In this document: positions 1 through 7,532 of the stretch, piece by piece
Layout: each line of letters begins with the position of its first letter
Numbering within the stretch: position 1 is the first letter of the stretch
Assembly: GCA_910586345.1 (NCBI GenBank)
Contig: CAJUHC010000012.1
Span: 1 to 34,542 of the forward strand
Length of the DNA stretch: 34,542 nt
Reading direction: 5' to 3'
From: an uncultured Christensenella sp.
GTDB taxonomy: Bacteria; Bacillota; Clostridia; Christensenellales; Borkfalkiaceae
Translations under genes and position numbers: made by a program
Notes under the pieces: model-generated
What the model was told of the DNA's origin: nothing
Database searches by the model: none
The model's input: only the letters and a program-made list of their open reading frames with translations

Positions 1-82
1 CCGTAATACCCAAACCGCTAATTACTGCGCCAATACCCGCAACCGTGCCGCCTCCAACAACCACTCCTGCTCCTGCTGACAA
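1..82 (-). CDS. 5' part of a second solo tip-like gene, cut by the left edge
   Basis: Read on the minus strand, an open frame follows an in-frame TAA at 100-98 and encodes a Ser/Ala/Gly/Val-rich hydrophobic stretch ending in the residues ISGLGITV. The same stretch occurs in the solo tip gene at 521-862. There is no ATG. Possible starts are TTG at 82-80, or GTG at 64-62, which has AGGAG five bases upstream. A TTGACA promoter lies just upstream. The gene continues beyond the window, so its toxin-like end cannot be seen. It could be a live paralogue or a decayed remnant. Confidence 0.5.
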   Translation of the reverse strand, partial: MSAGAGVVVGGGTVAGIGAVISGLGIT

Positions 83-99
83 ACGTTCCCTATAATCTT

Positions 100-129
100 A
101 TTTTACCATTTTCACTCTGTTGCTGTCAA
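100..129 (-). promoter_or_regulatory. Putative promoter of the edge cassette
   Basis: On the minus strand TTGACA (129-124) is followed after 18 bases by TAAAAT (105-100). The spacer contains AGTGAAAAT, also found just after TTGACA in the promoter of the neighbouring cassette (917-890). The shared layout suggests the two cassettes were copied together with their promoters. Confidence 0.5.
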
Positions 130-133
130 GATA

Positions 134-165
134 GAATAGTCCTCCGCAAATGCGGAGGACTATTC
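134..165 (-). terminator. Hairpin terminator after the solo tip/partner pair
   Basis: A perfect 14-bp stem (134-147 pairs with 152-165) encloses the 4-base loop AAAT. It lies directly downstream of the partner gene ending at 172. No long U tract follows on the minus strand, so it may act partly as an mRNA-end stabiliser. Confidence 0.65.
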
Positions 166-171
166 CCATTA

Positions 172-534
172 TTATTTTTCTTCCATTTGCATATTTTTTA
201 ATGCTTCCCAACAAGAATTATCTTTATCATAAATTCTTTGCAGATAGTGATTTGCTAATTTTAAATGTCCCAAACCACATAAACATATATTATTTGTAAT
301 CATAAATTCTATAACTTCAGGAGGTAAAAAATCATACATACTTTTATCATTTAAAGTATCTATTATCATATCCCACGCTTCTATTAATCTTTCACGCGGT
401 ATTCTTAAATCACATATTTTCAGCAACTTAGTCTTATCAAAACCATCATTTATTGTAACTTGGCAAAATATATTTTTCCTTGTATTTACAACTCTTTCAA
501 TGTATTCGTTTATTTCCAATTTATATTTCTCCAA
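172..534 (-). CDS. Small hypothetical protein, putative immunity partner of the solo tip
   Basis: This 120-residue acidic, soluble protein has no signal peptide or membrane segment. I do not recognise a family. Its first 14 bases overlap the end of the tip gene at 521-862, so the two are probably translationally coupled. A small gene directly behind a toxin-like tip is the standard place for an immunity gene in polymorphic toxin loci, and that is the only reason for the call. The DNA is clearly AT-richer than the RHS core and the housekeeping genes, which fits horizontal acquisition. A strong hairpin (134-165) ends the unit. Confidence 0.6.
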   Translation of the reverse strand: MEKYKLEINEYIERVVNTRKNIFCQVTINDGFDKTKLLKICDLRIPRERLIEAWDMIIDTLNDKSMYDFLPPEVIEFMITNNICLCGLGHLKLANHYLQRIYDKDNSCWEALKNMQMEEK

Positions 535-862
535 ATAATTTTAAAAATTGTTTCCAAAGTTTTTTTAACGCCTTGCTCTGCTGTGCATTCAATGACGGTT
601 GACCTTTCAACGGTAACCCATCTCTTCCTATTTTAATATCCGTACCATCCGTTCCTTTTAAATGTATATGGTCAGGCTTATGGTCATTAGAATATTTTTT
701 TCCATAATATCCGTTACTTTTCCCTGTTTGAGCAAACAACACCGTAATACCCAAACCGCTAATTAAAGCACCGACGCCCGCAACCGTGCCGCCTACAACA
801 ACCGCTCCTGCTCCTGCCGCAATTGTGCCTGCCGCAGCTGCACCGCCGCCCGCTATCGCCAT
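521..862 (-). CDS. Solo polymorphic-toxin tip-like protein with Gly/Ala hydrophobic block
   Basis: The 113-residue protein has two parts. Residues 1-45 are almost entirely Gly, Ala, Val and Ile and look like a membrane-active or pre-toxin hydrophobic region. Residues 46-113 are polar and basic, with a DHKPDHIHLKG motif, then KIGRDGLPLKGQ and a helical Lys/Leu-rich end. The second part is the size of small nuclease-type toxin modules and its His-x-His/Asp-Gly pattern is suggestive, but I cannot assign a named family. No RHS repeats precede it, so it is not simply a displaced RHS C-terminus with core remnants. It has its own promoter (917-890) and no clear Shine-Dalgarno. It overlaps its partner gene by 14 bp. 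The hydrophobic block is shared with the gene at the left edge. Confidence 0.65.
   Translation of the reverse strand: MAIAGGGAAAAGTIAAGAGAVVVGGTVAGVGALISGLGITVLFAQTGKSNGYYGKKYSNDHKPDHIHLKGTDGTDIKIGRDGLPLKGQPSLNAQQSKALKKLWKQFLKLFGEI
742..817 (-). repeat. Duplicated hydrophobic-block coding segment (second copy at 1-76)
   Basis: Bases 742-817 match 1-76 at about 68 of 76 positions by eye, then the match stops abruptly. Both copies encode the V-V-G-G-T-V-A-G-type block leading to ISGLGITV in the same frame. What lies beyond the other end is outside the window. Confidence 0.8.
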
Positions 863-889
863 TGCCGTTTGATTTGACTTGTTTTTTTA

Positions 890-917
890 AGTATAACACG
901 TTATTTTCACTTGTCAA
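890..917 (-). promoter_or_regulatory. Promoter of the solo tip/partner pair
   Basis: On the minus strand TTGACA (917-912) is followed after 16 bases by TATACT (895-890). Transcription should begin near 883, leaving about 20 untranslated bases before the ATG at 862. The promoter sits between the terminator of the RHS unit and the tip gene, so the pair is transcribed independently of RHS. Confidence 0.7.
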
Positions 918-921
918 TACA

Positions 922-958
922 GCAAAATAACGGAGAGCCGAAGCTCTCCGTCATTTTG
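922..958 (-). terminator. Terminator of the RHS-immunity unit
   Basis: A nearly perfect 17-bp stem (922-938 against 942-958, one mismatch) closes on a four-base loop that reads UUCG on the minus strand, a very stable tetraloop. It is flanked by A and T runs and follows the immunity gene that ends at 1007. The symmetry suggests it could work in both directions. Confidence 0.75.
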
Positions 959-1006
959 CCGGCAATAGATAATAATGTTTGGTTTCACGAATAAATTTTT
1001 AGTTAA

Positions 1007-1405
1007 TCAATCTTTTCTATACAACAGCATTTTCACGGGTGCACCGTAAACGACTTCATCTTTCATAACAACGAGATTTTCATTACAAATTATCACGTAC
1101 ACTCCACAACCGTCACACATATTTTCAAAGGCTGTTTTAAACGGCAATTTTTTACCATCGTCGGAGTGTTCCGCTATTACGTAGCAATCAGAATTAATAT
1201 TGTAAAAATCGGTAATCCGTTTTAACAAATCCGCGTCTTTAATTTTACTGTCGCATAATATTGCATACCGTTCGTCCGCATAATTTACTAACCGCAGAAT
1301 TGTTTGTATACGTTTTTTTATCGAACCGAGTTCAAATATCGTCCTCTCTCGTTTATCTTTTAAAATGAATTTCTTAACGAATTTTTCTTCAATCGACTTA
1401 TCCAT
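1007..1405 (-). CDS. Putative immunity protein cognate to the RHS C-terminal tip
   Basis: This 132-residue soluble, charged protein begins nine bases after the RHS stop codon. I do not recognise a family. The N-terminal half is Lys/Glu-rich and helical. The second half is beta-rich, with a Cys pair in CDGCG and a C-terminal VVYGAPVKMLLY strand. It is called an immunity protein only from its position directly behind the variable RHS tip and its small size. Base composition is AT-rich like the tip, which supports tip and immunity gene having arrived together. A terminator follows at 922-958. Confidence 0.65.
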   Translation of the reverse strand: MDKSIEEKFVKKFILKDKRERTIFELGSIKKRIQTILRLVNYADERYAILCDSKIKDADLLKRITDFYNINSDCYVIAEHSDDGKKLPFKTAFENMCDGCGVYVIICNENLVVMKDEVVYGAPVKMLLYRKD

Positions 1406-1414
1406 AACACTCCT

Positions 1415-4400
1415 TTAATCATCATATCCCATTCCCAATAAAAAAAATATCAAATAAAAGTAATGGTCGTGATAAAAAGGATGCCTCTCTGGTACGCCGG
1501 GATGGAAATGAGGTCCAATCCATCTACCCAATTTTTTATCAAATCCACCTTTATGATGTCTAGGAGGTCTACCGCCTCCACGCCGCCTTGCCGCTTCTTC
1601 AGCTTCTTTTTTCGATTTATTTCTTACTCTTTTCCCTCGCCTAGGCGGCTTATAAGACGGCTTTTTTAATTTGATATTGAAATTATAATCTAAACTTAAA
1701 AATTCATTATTAACCCAAATTAATTCTTTCAAATCATCCGGTTGTAAACACGAAAAACTATTACCTGCACTAATATTTCCACTTCCCGAATTAATAGTAA
1801 TATCATTAGCCAAATCACCGACAGCGTTTCCTATATCCTGAATTGCATTTTGTATGGGATGAAAAGTAATTTCTATCAATCCTAGCACAGCCGCCACAGC
1901 AGCTATTATACCGAGCCCAACAGCTGTTGACAGTGCAAACTCTCCGGTCGGGTCAAAACCCATTACAGGATTGTTTCCGCAGTACGCGTAAAGGTTCAGT
2001 CCGTTCAGCGTTTCGGGGTCAGCGTATTCCACGGAGTCCGCATTTAAAAACCTGCCCGTTCTCGGGTCGTAGTATCGCGCTTGAAGATAGTATAATCCCG
2101 TTTCTTCATCGTAGTAATATCCGCGGTACCTGTACGGATTTATTTCCGCCGTTCCTCCGACGTTCTTCGTTACCGTGCAATTCCCCCAGGCATCGTAAAC
2201 GTATTCCGCCTCCGGTTCCCCCGCAGAGTTTACAACGGCTATTATGTTGCGCTGTGCGTCTTTCACGTAATAGTACGTGTCAAACCCTGTCTTGAAACCC
2301 GCAACGCCCGTATGGTCGTAAAAATAACTTATTCCGTTTTCTTTGACGAGCCTGCCCTGCGAATCGTAACAATATTCCGTTCCGCCTTTGCCTGTCCTTC
2401 TGCCCTGTCCGTCATAAGTAAACGTAATAGCTCCGTACGCCGTCAGTTTTCCGCCTTGCCAGACGAGCTGTTTGCCGTTATATTGCTTAGGATTGCCGAG
2501 TTTATCGTAGAGTATAAACGCTCCGTCGTTGATTTGCACGAGTTTGCCGTCGCCGTATTTATACGCGTCAGTTTTCAAAGCAGTTACAGTGTTTTTATAC
2601 TTGTATTCGCTCTTTTTCGTTATATTCCCGAAACCGTCGTATTCGTATACGTACGTTCTGTCCAACGCCTGATTGTCTTCGCGAATAAGCCTGTTTGCGT
2701 CGTCGTAAGCGTATTCGGCTAATTTCCCCGTCCCGCCGTTTACGGTTTTTATATTACCGCGTTCGTCATAATTATAAGCTATTGATTTCGGCACGGAACC
2801 GACGGTGTACTTAAATTCTGCGGGCATATAAGATTTATACCTTAAAGTCCGCGTTTCGCCGTTTAAGTCAAGCACATAAGGCTTTTCGCCGTAATTTATC
2901 TTTTCGGACAAAATTTCGTTTCCGTCGCGTTCGACTTTTCTGCCGACGTTGCCGCCTGATTTATCGTATTCTGGCGTTATCACGGTTTGCTCGGATATCG
3001 TTATATCTTTAAGCTTTCTTTGCAATGAGCCGCCGTAACGGTATTTACAGGAAAACTCCGCCGCACCGCTTTGCGTAATTTCAGCAACCGAGCCGTACAT
3101 ATTGTAAACGATTTTTTCCGAATATACCGCCTCGTTGTCTTTGCCGTACGTATAATCGGTAAGCAAACCCAAATCGCTATAAACGTATTCCGCAACGCCC
3201 GCGTCGGTAAATTTGGTTAAATCGCCGTATTCATTGAATTCCGCTTCCGCTTTTAAGCTGTTGCCGTAATATTTTTTACAGTAAGTAAATCGCTTGTCCG
3301 CTTCGGCTTTATAGGTTTCGCCTGCCGCATTTTTCAGCGTTAAACTTATTACATTCTTTAAATTACCGTAGTTATCCCTGTCGTCATAGGTAAATTCTTC
3401 ATATACGCTCCCGTCGACAAGAATTTTTTGCACCCTGCGGTCGGAGTCGTAAACGTACTCGATTTCTTTCCCGTCGCAAGCAAGGCTCGTTACTTCGTCA
3501 TAGCAGTAGCCGAGCGAGTTTCCGTCTAACGGTACGTTGCTTTTAAAGAAATTAATATTAACGGGTCTATTCCGTCCGTCCCTGTTATACTCGCTGATAA
3601 TGCCGCAAGGGGAAACGACGCTGTAAGGCTGTGTTTCCGTACCCGAATAAGCGTAAGCGGTTGCAGGTATAAACGGGTCGTATTTTACGCTTTCCAGCCT
3701 GCCTAGTTCGTTATACGAGTTTTCGGAAACGTGAGCTTTATCGGGTTCAAGACTGTTATAATAAATAACTTTTATGCCTTGACCGTTTTCGTTATAAGCA
3801 TATTCCCGTACATCTTTGCCCTCGGTTTCGGCTTCCTCTTCGAAATACGCGGTGCGCTTTACGAGCCTGTTGTAACTGTCGTAATCAAATTCGGTAACGT
3901 AAATATAAGTATTTAAAGTATCGCCGTTTGCGATGCTGTATCGAGTTTCCTCTTTTGTGACTAATCCCGTTTCCTCGTTACGGGTAAAAGTATTAGTACT
4001 CTCTAAATAACAATTATCGGCAGTTTTGATATTTTTGCATATTTCTTTTTGCGGTTGGTTTTTTTCATTATAATCAATTCTATAACTCTCTGTCAAGTCC
4101 GTAACGTTAAATATAAACGATGAGAACGGTTTCTTGAACAAATCTGCTCTATCCGCAAATTGTACCGTCAAGCTCAGATTAGGCAAGAGACGGAAAACGT
4201 ATTTCTCAGCATAAGTAACGACTCCGTTTGCCTGACAAAAATAACTTGCGACGTATCTGACATTTTCGCTGATATTGCTAAGTTTGTAAAATTCGGAATT
4301 GCCGTCTATATCTTTGATTTCCGTCGTATTGCCTATTGTAATCCGCCATTTTGAAAGTGCGTCGTTATATTTCAAATTGAGCCCGTCGGGGACCTTATTT

Positions 4401-5920
4401 ACGGTAGAGCGGACGGAAACGATAATATCCGAGTCCTTGTCCGAGCTAACCGTAGTCAGATATTTGTCCGAGGACTCGATTTCGGAAATAATTTCACCCG
4501 AATATGTTAGCGTCTGCTTTACGCCGTTATTGGTTATAGTTGTAAGATATCCGTCGGAATAAGTAAACGTAATCACATCGTTCCGCCTCGAAATTTCCGA
4601 TAACAAACCCTGTGAATTATATTTCAAATTATAAGCGTCGGTAGTATTAAGTATATCGTTGCAATTGATTTTCGTTATTTTATCGAACGCATCATAATAG
4701 AATTCGTAATAATTACCCGAATAATCGCTTATCATTACAAGTTTGCCGAACTTATTGAAACCTCTTATGAGCGAAGTCCCGACGAGCCATTCCACGGGCA
4801 GTAAGTTGTCGATATTTTCCGGCAACGGGTTATCTCTGTATTCAACGTATAAAGGTATCCTGTTAAGCGAAGGGGGTTCTTCGGCAGTATAAATCATATC
4901 TTTCACGCAGTCGTTTTCCGCTTCGTAACAAATACCTGCTCCGTCGGTATAATAGATTTTTTCGTCTTTCTTTTTAAGACATTCGCAAATATTCAACGCA
5001 AAACCTTTACCGAAACCTATATTTTCCCTGCCGCAACGGTATATATGCGAAATATCCAAACCCAGATACGTATTCCTGCCCGATAAATCATTAAAGCAGT
5101 AGGCAAGCGATTTATCGATTATGTTATATTTTATTTTTATGCCGTTCGGCAAACCGAAATTTTTCGAACTGCGTTCGCCGCTTACCAATTTGCAGAGTTT
5201 ATTAGGAATACTGCCGGTAGGCCCGGCGTTATATTTAGGCAAAACGGTTATAGGCAAATTGCAAACCAAACCGTTATGCAGAACAGTTATAAACTTTTGT
5301 CCCGCCTTTAAAGGCACGTCCTTCTGCCGTATCGTAAAGTTTTTCACCGTATCGTAAACCGAATTGGAATAGAGAGCTCTTACACTCATACCCTTTTCTT
5401 CAAAACGTTCGTCTTCGATATAAATAGTTTTATCGGGCGGGGTGCTTATTTCTATTTTTAACTCTTTTGCGTTTATGATTTTGATAGGTTTTTCTTCTAC
5501 CTCGACGTAAGATTTTACTTCCCAAAATATTTCGTTGCAAAAATCCTCGTCGACCTCTATTTTAAAATTAGCGCTACCCGTCGCCTCATAGACGCGCTTT
5601 AAATCTACGGGATAACGTAAGAACCCGTCTTCGAAATAAGTATGTCCCGTATATATCTTTTCACCTGTTTCCTGCGCACACACATCGAAATTATCGTGAT
5701 ACATTTTAGTTTGCCCCAATAAAATCAGATTGCACGCTACTACCTTTCTCGGCGTATAGCCGTGAGCGTTCAAATAGTTCGGATAATCGAAATCACCGTA
5801 CAGCGGAATATTGCTGTTCAGACACGTATCCGTAATCTTTCCCGAAGACGTAATATTATATACTATATATTCTATTCCCTCGGTTGTTTCTGCATTTTTT
5901 AAGTTTTTGTTGTCCATCAT
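1415..5920 (-). CDS. RHS/YD-repeat protein with variable C-terminal tip
   Basis: The protein has 1501 residues. Residues 1-150 are of unknown fold. About 152-227 look like a bacterial Ig-like domain (paired hydrophobic strands, KAGQKF motif). From about 330 to 1326 there are many YD repeats, such as YAYDDANRL and YEYDGFGN. The core ends with the standard RHS boundary: YYDPRTGRF, LNLYAYCGNNPV, FDPTGEF. RHS cores form a beta-cocoon that encloses a C-terminal toxin. The 175-residue tip after DPTG holds a hydrophobic stretch, a basic RRGKRVRNKSKK region, a His-rich segment (HHKGGFD, GPHFHPGV) and an unusual hydrophobic terminus; I cannot name its toxin family. There is no signal peptide. Start: AAGAGGAG lies 2 bases before the first ATG but 5 before the second, so initiation at 5917 is at least as likely. 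Tip DNA is AT-richer than the core. Confidence 0.9.
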   Translation of the reverse strand: MMDNKNLKNAETTEGIEYIVYNITSSGKITDTCLNSNIPLYGDFDYPNYLNAHGYTPRKVVACNLILLGQTKMYHDNFDVCAQETGEKIYTGHTYFEDGFLRYPVDLKRVYEATGSANFKIEVDEDFCNEIFWEVKSYVEVEEKPIKIINAKELKIEISTPPDKTIYIEDERFEEKGMSVRALYSNSVYDTVKNFTIRQKDVPLKAGQKFITVLHNGLVCNLPITVLPKYNAGPTGSIPNKLCKLVSGERSSKNFGLPNGIKIKYNIIDKSLAYCFNDLSGRNTYLGLDISHIYRCGRENIGFGKGFALNICECLKKKDEKIYYTDGAGICYEAENDCVKDMIYTAEEPPSLNRIPLYVEYRDNPLPENIDNLLPVEWLVGTSLIRGFNKFGKLVMISDYSGNYYEFYYDAFDKITKINCNDILNTTDAYNLKYNSQGLLSEISRRNDVITFTYSDGYLTTITNNGVKQTLTYSGEIISEIESSDKYLTTVSSDKDSDIIVSVRSTVNKVPDGLNLKYNDALSKWRITIGNTTEIKDIDGNSEFYKLSNISENVRYVASYFCQANGVVTYAEKYVFRLLPNLSLTVQFADRADLFKKPFSSFIFNVTDLTESYRIDYNEKNQPQKEICKNIKTADNCYLESTNTFTRNEETGLVTKEETRYSIANGDTLNTYIYVTEFDYDSYNRLVKRTAYFEEEAETEGKDVREYAYNENGQGIKVIYYNSLEPDKAHVSENSYNELGRLESVKYDPFIPATAYAYSGTETQPYSVVSPCGIISEYNRDGRNRPVNINFFKSNVPLDGNSLGYCYDEVTSLACDGKEIEYVYDSDRRVQKILVDGSVYEEFTYDDRDNYGNLKNVISLTLKNAAGETYKAEADKRFTYCKKYYGNSLKAEAEFNEYGDLTKFTDAGVAEYVYSDLGLLTDYTYGKDNEAVYSEKIVYNMYGSVAEITQSGAAEFSCKYRYGGSLQRKLKDITISEQTVITPEYDKSGGNVGRKVERDGNEILSEKINYGEKPYVLDLNGETRTLRYKSYMPAEFKYTVGSVPKSIAYNYDERGNIKTVNGGTGKLAEYAYDDANRLIREDNQALDRTYVYEYDGFGNITKKSEYKYKNTVTALKTDAYKYGDGKLVQINDGAFILYDKLGNPKQYNGKQLVWQGGKLTAYGAITFTYDGQGRRTGKGGTEYCYDSQGRLVKENGISYFYDHTGVAGFKTGFDTYYYVKDAQRNIIAVVNSAGEPEAEYVYDAWGNCTVTKNVGGTAEINPYRYRGYYYDEETGLYYLQARYYDPRTGRFLNADSVEYADPETLNGLNLYAYCGNNPVMGFDPTGEFALSTAVGLGIIAAVAAVLGLIEITFHPIQNAIQDIGNAVGDLANDITINSGSGNISAGNSFSCLQPDDLKELIWVNNEFLSLDYNFNIKLKKPSYKPPRRGKRVRNKSKKEAEEAARRRGGGRPPRHHKGGFDKKLGRWIGPHFHPGVPERHPFYHDHYFYLIFFLLGMGYDD

Positions 5921-6035
5921 TTCTCCTCTTAAATAAAAAAATTTGCAATTGCACTTATTTAATCAACAGTTTTTTTTAATTTAAACACAAAAAACGAACA
6001 TTTGTTTAATATTTTAGAAAATAATATATAAATCA

Positions 6036-6063
6036 GAGGGAGCGCTTAAAAAAGCGCTCCCTC
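6036..6063 (-). terminator. Terminator after the PdxR-like regulator gene
   Basis: A perfect 12-bp stem (6036-6047 with 6052-6063) encloses an AAAA/TTTT loop, right after the regulator's stop at 6068. The 5921-6035 stretch up to the RHS gene is very AT-rich and holds no gene and no promoter I can place with confidence. Confidence 0.75.
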
Positions 6064-6067
6064 GGGT

Positions 6068-7417
6068 TTATTTAATTTCTATACCGTTCACCTGTTCGGG
6101 AGTTACTCCCGAATAATTTATAACAACGCAACGTTTTTCAGTTTCAAAAGGCGACAGCAGATAATCGGAAAGACATTTAACCGCTATTCCGTTTTCTTCG
6201 GCGCAACGTTTTATGTATTCGTCCGAAGGAGCCGTCGGAAATTCCGCGAGAAGATGCAGACCGCTGCCCGTATCTTTCACTATGCACGGAAGCCCGAGAT
6301 TTTCCGCCTTTTGCAATACGACGCGTCTTACCGTACGGTAATAATTTCTGAGTCTGTTTATGTGTCTTTCGAAATAACCGCCGTCCAGCATCAAAGCAAG
6401 CGCTTTCTGTTCGAACAGCGGAACTACGCAAGCTGAATGACCGAAAAGTTTAAGATACTTTTCATATAGCTCGGGCGGAAGCACCATATAGCCCATACGC
6501 ATCGACGGCGCAAGACTTTTGGAAAAAGTGTTCATATAAATAACTTTATCGGGACAGAGATTGCGCATACACTGCAACGGTTTTCCGGACAGACGGAATT
6601 CGCTGTCGTAATCGTCTTCCACAACGTACCTGTCCCCCGAATTCGCCCAGCCGATTATACGCGCTCTGCCCGATGCGGGAATTACCGCACCCGTAGGGAA
6701 CTGGTGCGACGGAGACACGTGCAGAACGTCTGCCCCGCTCTTTTCGACGTCTTCGCAGTTTACGCCGTTTCCCGTTACGGCTATATACTTACAGCGCGCT
6801 CCGTTCAAAGCATAACTTGCGGATATTTTGCCGTATCCGGGATTTTCGACCGCAAAAATCTTTTCTCTGCCGATAAGCTGAACTATAATTCCGTACAGAT
6901 ATTCCGCTCCCGCGCCTATTACCACGTAGCGAGGGTCTGCGTCTATTGCGCGCGCGCGGTAGAGATAACTTGCGACAGCGCGTTTCAATTCCCTGTCCCC
7001 GTCGCACGGAACGCGTTCCAAAAGATGCTCTCCGCAATCGGAAAGCACTCTGCGCATCAGCTTTGCCCATACCGAAAAAGGGAACAACCGCGTCGCCGCG
7101 TTTCCCTTTACGAAATCTATTTTATATTTCTTTTCCGATTCGGGCGGTTCGGCAGGAATTTCCCGCCTGCCGTAAAAATCCGCGTTGACGTTTTCTACGA
7201 AATATCCGCTTCTCTCCCTCGATTTAATATAACCTTCGGCAAGGAGCTGTTCGTAAGCCGTCTGAACGGTAATCACGCTTACGCAAAGGTTCTCCGCCAT
7301 AATGCGTTTCGACGGAAGCCTTTCCCCGCCTTTCAGTCTACCCGAAAGAATATCGTCGCGGATATAAGCATACAGCGAATAATATTTGTTTTTACCTTTT
7401 AAATCGTAAGTAAGCAT
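6068..7417 (-). CDS. pdxR: MocR/PdxR-type GntR regulator with aminotransferase domain
   Basis: The 449-residue protein has a GntR winged helix at about 10-75 (LPSKRIMAENLCVSVITVQTAYEQL) fused to a fold-type-I aminotransferase domain from about 100 onward. PLP-enzyme marks are visible: SPSHQFPTG near 235-243, EDDYDSEFR at 267-275, and NTFSKSLAPSMRMGY with the probable PLP lysine at 300. This is the MocR family, whose PdxR members sense PLP and control B6 genes. It is divergent from a B6 kinase and an ECF S-component, with an inverted repeat between, so PdxR is the likely role. A start at TTG 7429 is possible, but ATG 7417 is preferred because GGAG sits six bases upstream of it. Confidence 0.88.
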   Translation of the reverse strand: MLTYDLKGKNKYYSLYAYIRDDILSGRLKGGERLPSKRIMAENLCVSVITVQTAYEQLLAEGYIKSRERSGYFVENVNADFYGRREIPAEPPESEKKYKIDFVKGNAATRLFPFSVWAKLMRRVLSDCGEHLLERVPCDGDRELKRAVASYLYRARAIDADPRYVVIGAGAEYLYGIIVQLIGREKIFAVENPGYGKISASYALNGARCKYIAVTGNGVNCEDVEKSGADVLHVSPSHQFPTGAVIPASGRARIIGWANSGDRYVVEDDYDSEFRLSGKPLQCMRNLCPDKVIYMNTFSKSLAPSMRMGYMVLPPELYEKYLKLFGHSACVVPLFEQKALALMLDGGYFERHINRLRNYYRTVRRVVLQKAENLGLPCIVKDTGSGLHLLAEFPTAPSDEYIKRCAEENGIAVKCLSDYLLSPFETEKRCVVINYSGVTPEQVNGIEIK

Positions 7418-7446
7418 TTCATACTCCAACCGCGGACGTTAAATCT

Positions 7447-7488
7447 GGTATTATTAAAAATAATTAAATTGGATATTTTAATAATACC
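7447..7488. promoter_or_regulatory. Candidate PdxR operator, 13-bp inverted repeat
   Basis: GGTATTATTAAAA (7447-7459) and its exact reverse complement (7476-7488) are separated by 16 bases, so half-site centres are 29 bp apart, about three helical turns. The repeat fills the gap between divergent pdxR and the B6 kinase gene. The right half-site covers the -35 region of the kinase promoter. Two spaced half-sites fit a dimeric MocR protein. Confidence 0.7.
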
Positions 7489-7503
7489 AAAATAGATTAT
7501 AAT
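7475..7503 (+). promoter_or_regulatory. Promoter of the B6 salvage operon (good -10, poor -35)
   Basis: TATAAT at 7498-7503 is a consensus -10. The 17-base-spaced position upstream (7475-7480) has no recognisable -35 and overlaps the operator half-site. This pattern suits either activation or occlusion by the regulator. AAGGAA lies nine bases before the ATG at 7533. Confidence 0.5.
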
Positions 7504-7532
7504 AGTCAACAGTAAATATAAGGAAAACGATT

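Noticed and set aside
1463..5357. Several open frames on the plus strand opposite the RHS gene
   Set aside because: They mirror the repetitive YD-repeat codons, lack recognisable domains and ribosome binding sites, and the minus-strand RHS frame is clearly the coding one.
5921..6035. Promoter for the RHS gene
   Set aside because: TTGATT at 5966-5961 has no acceptable -10 at 16-18 bases; long A/T runs make other matches meaningless.
6704..7402. A 232-residue plus-strand frame opposite the PdxR-like gene
   Set aside because: It is antisense to a well-supported gene and its sequence, rich in Arg, Tyr and Cys, resembles no protein family.
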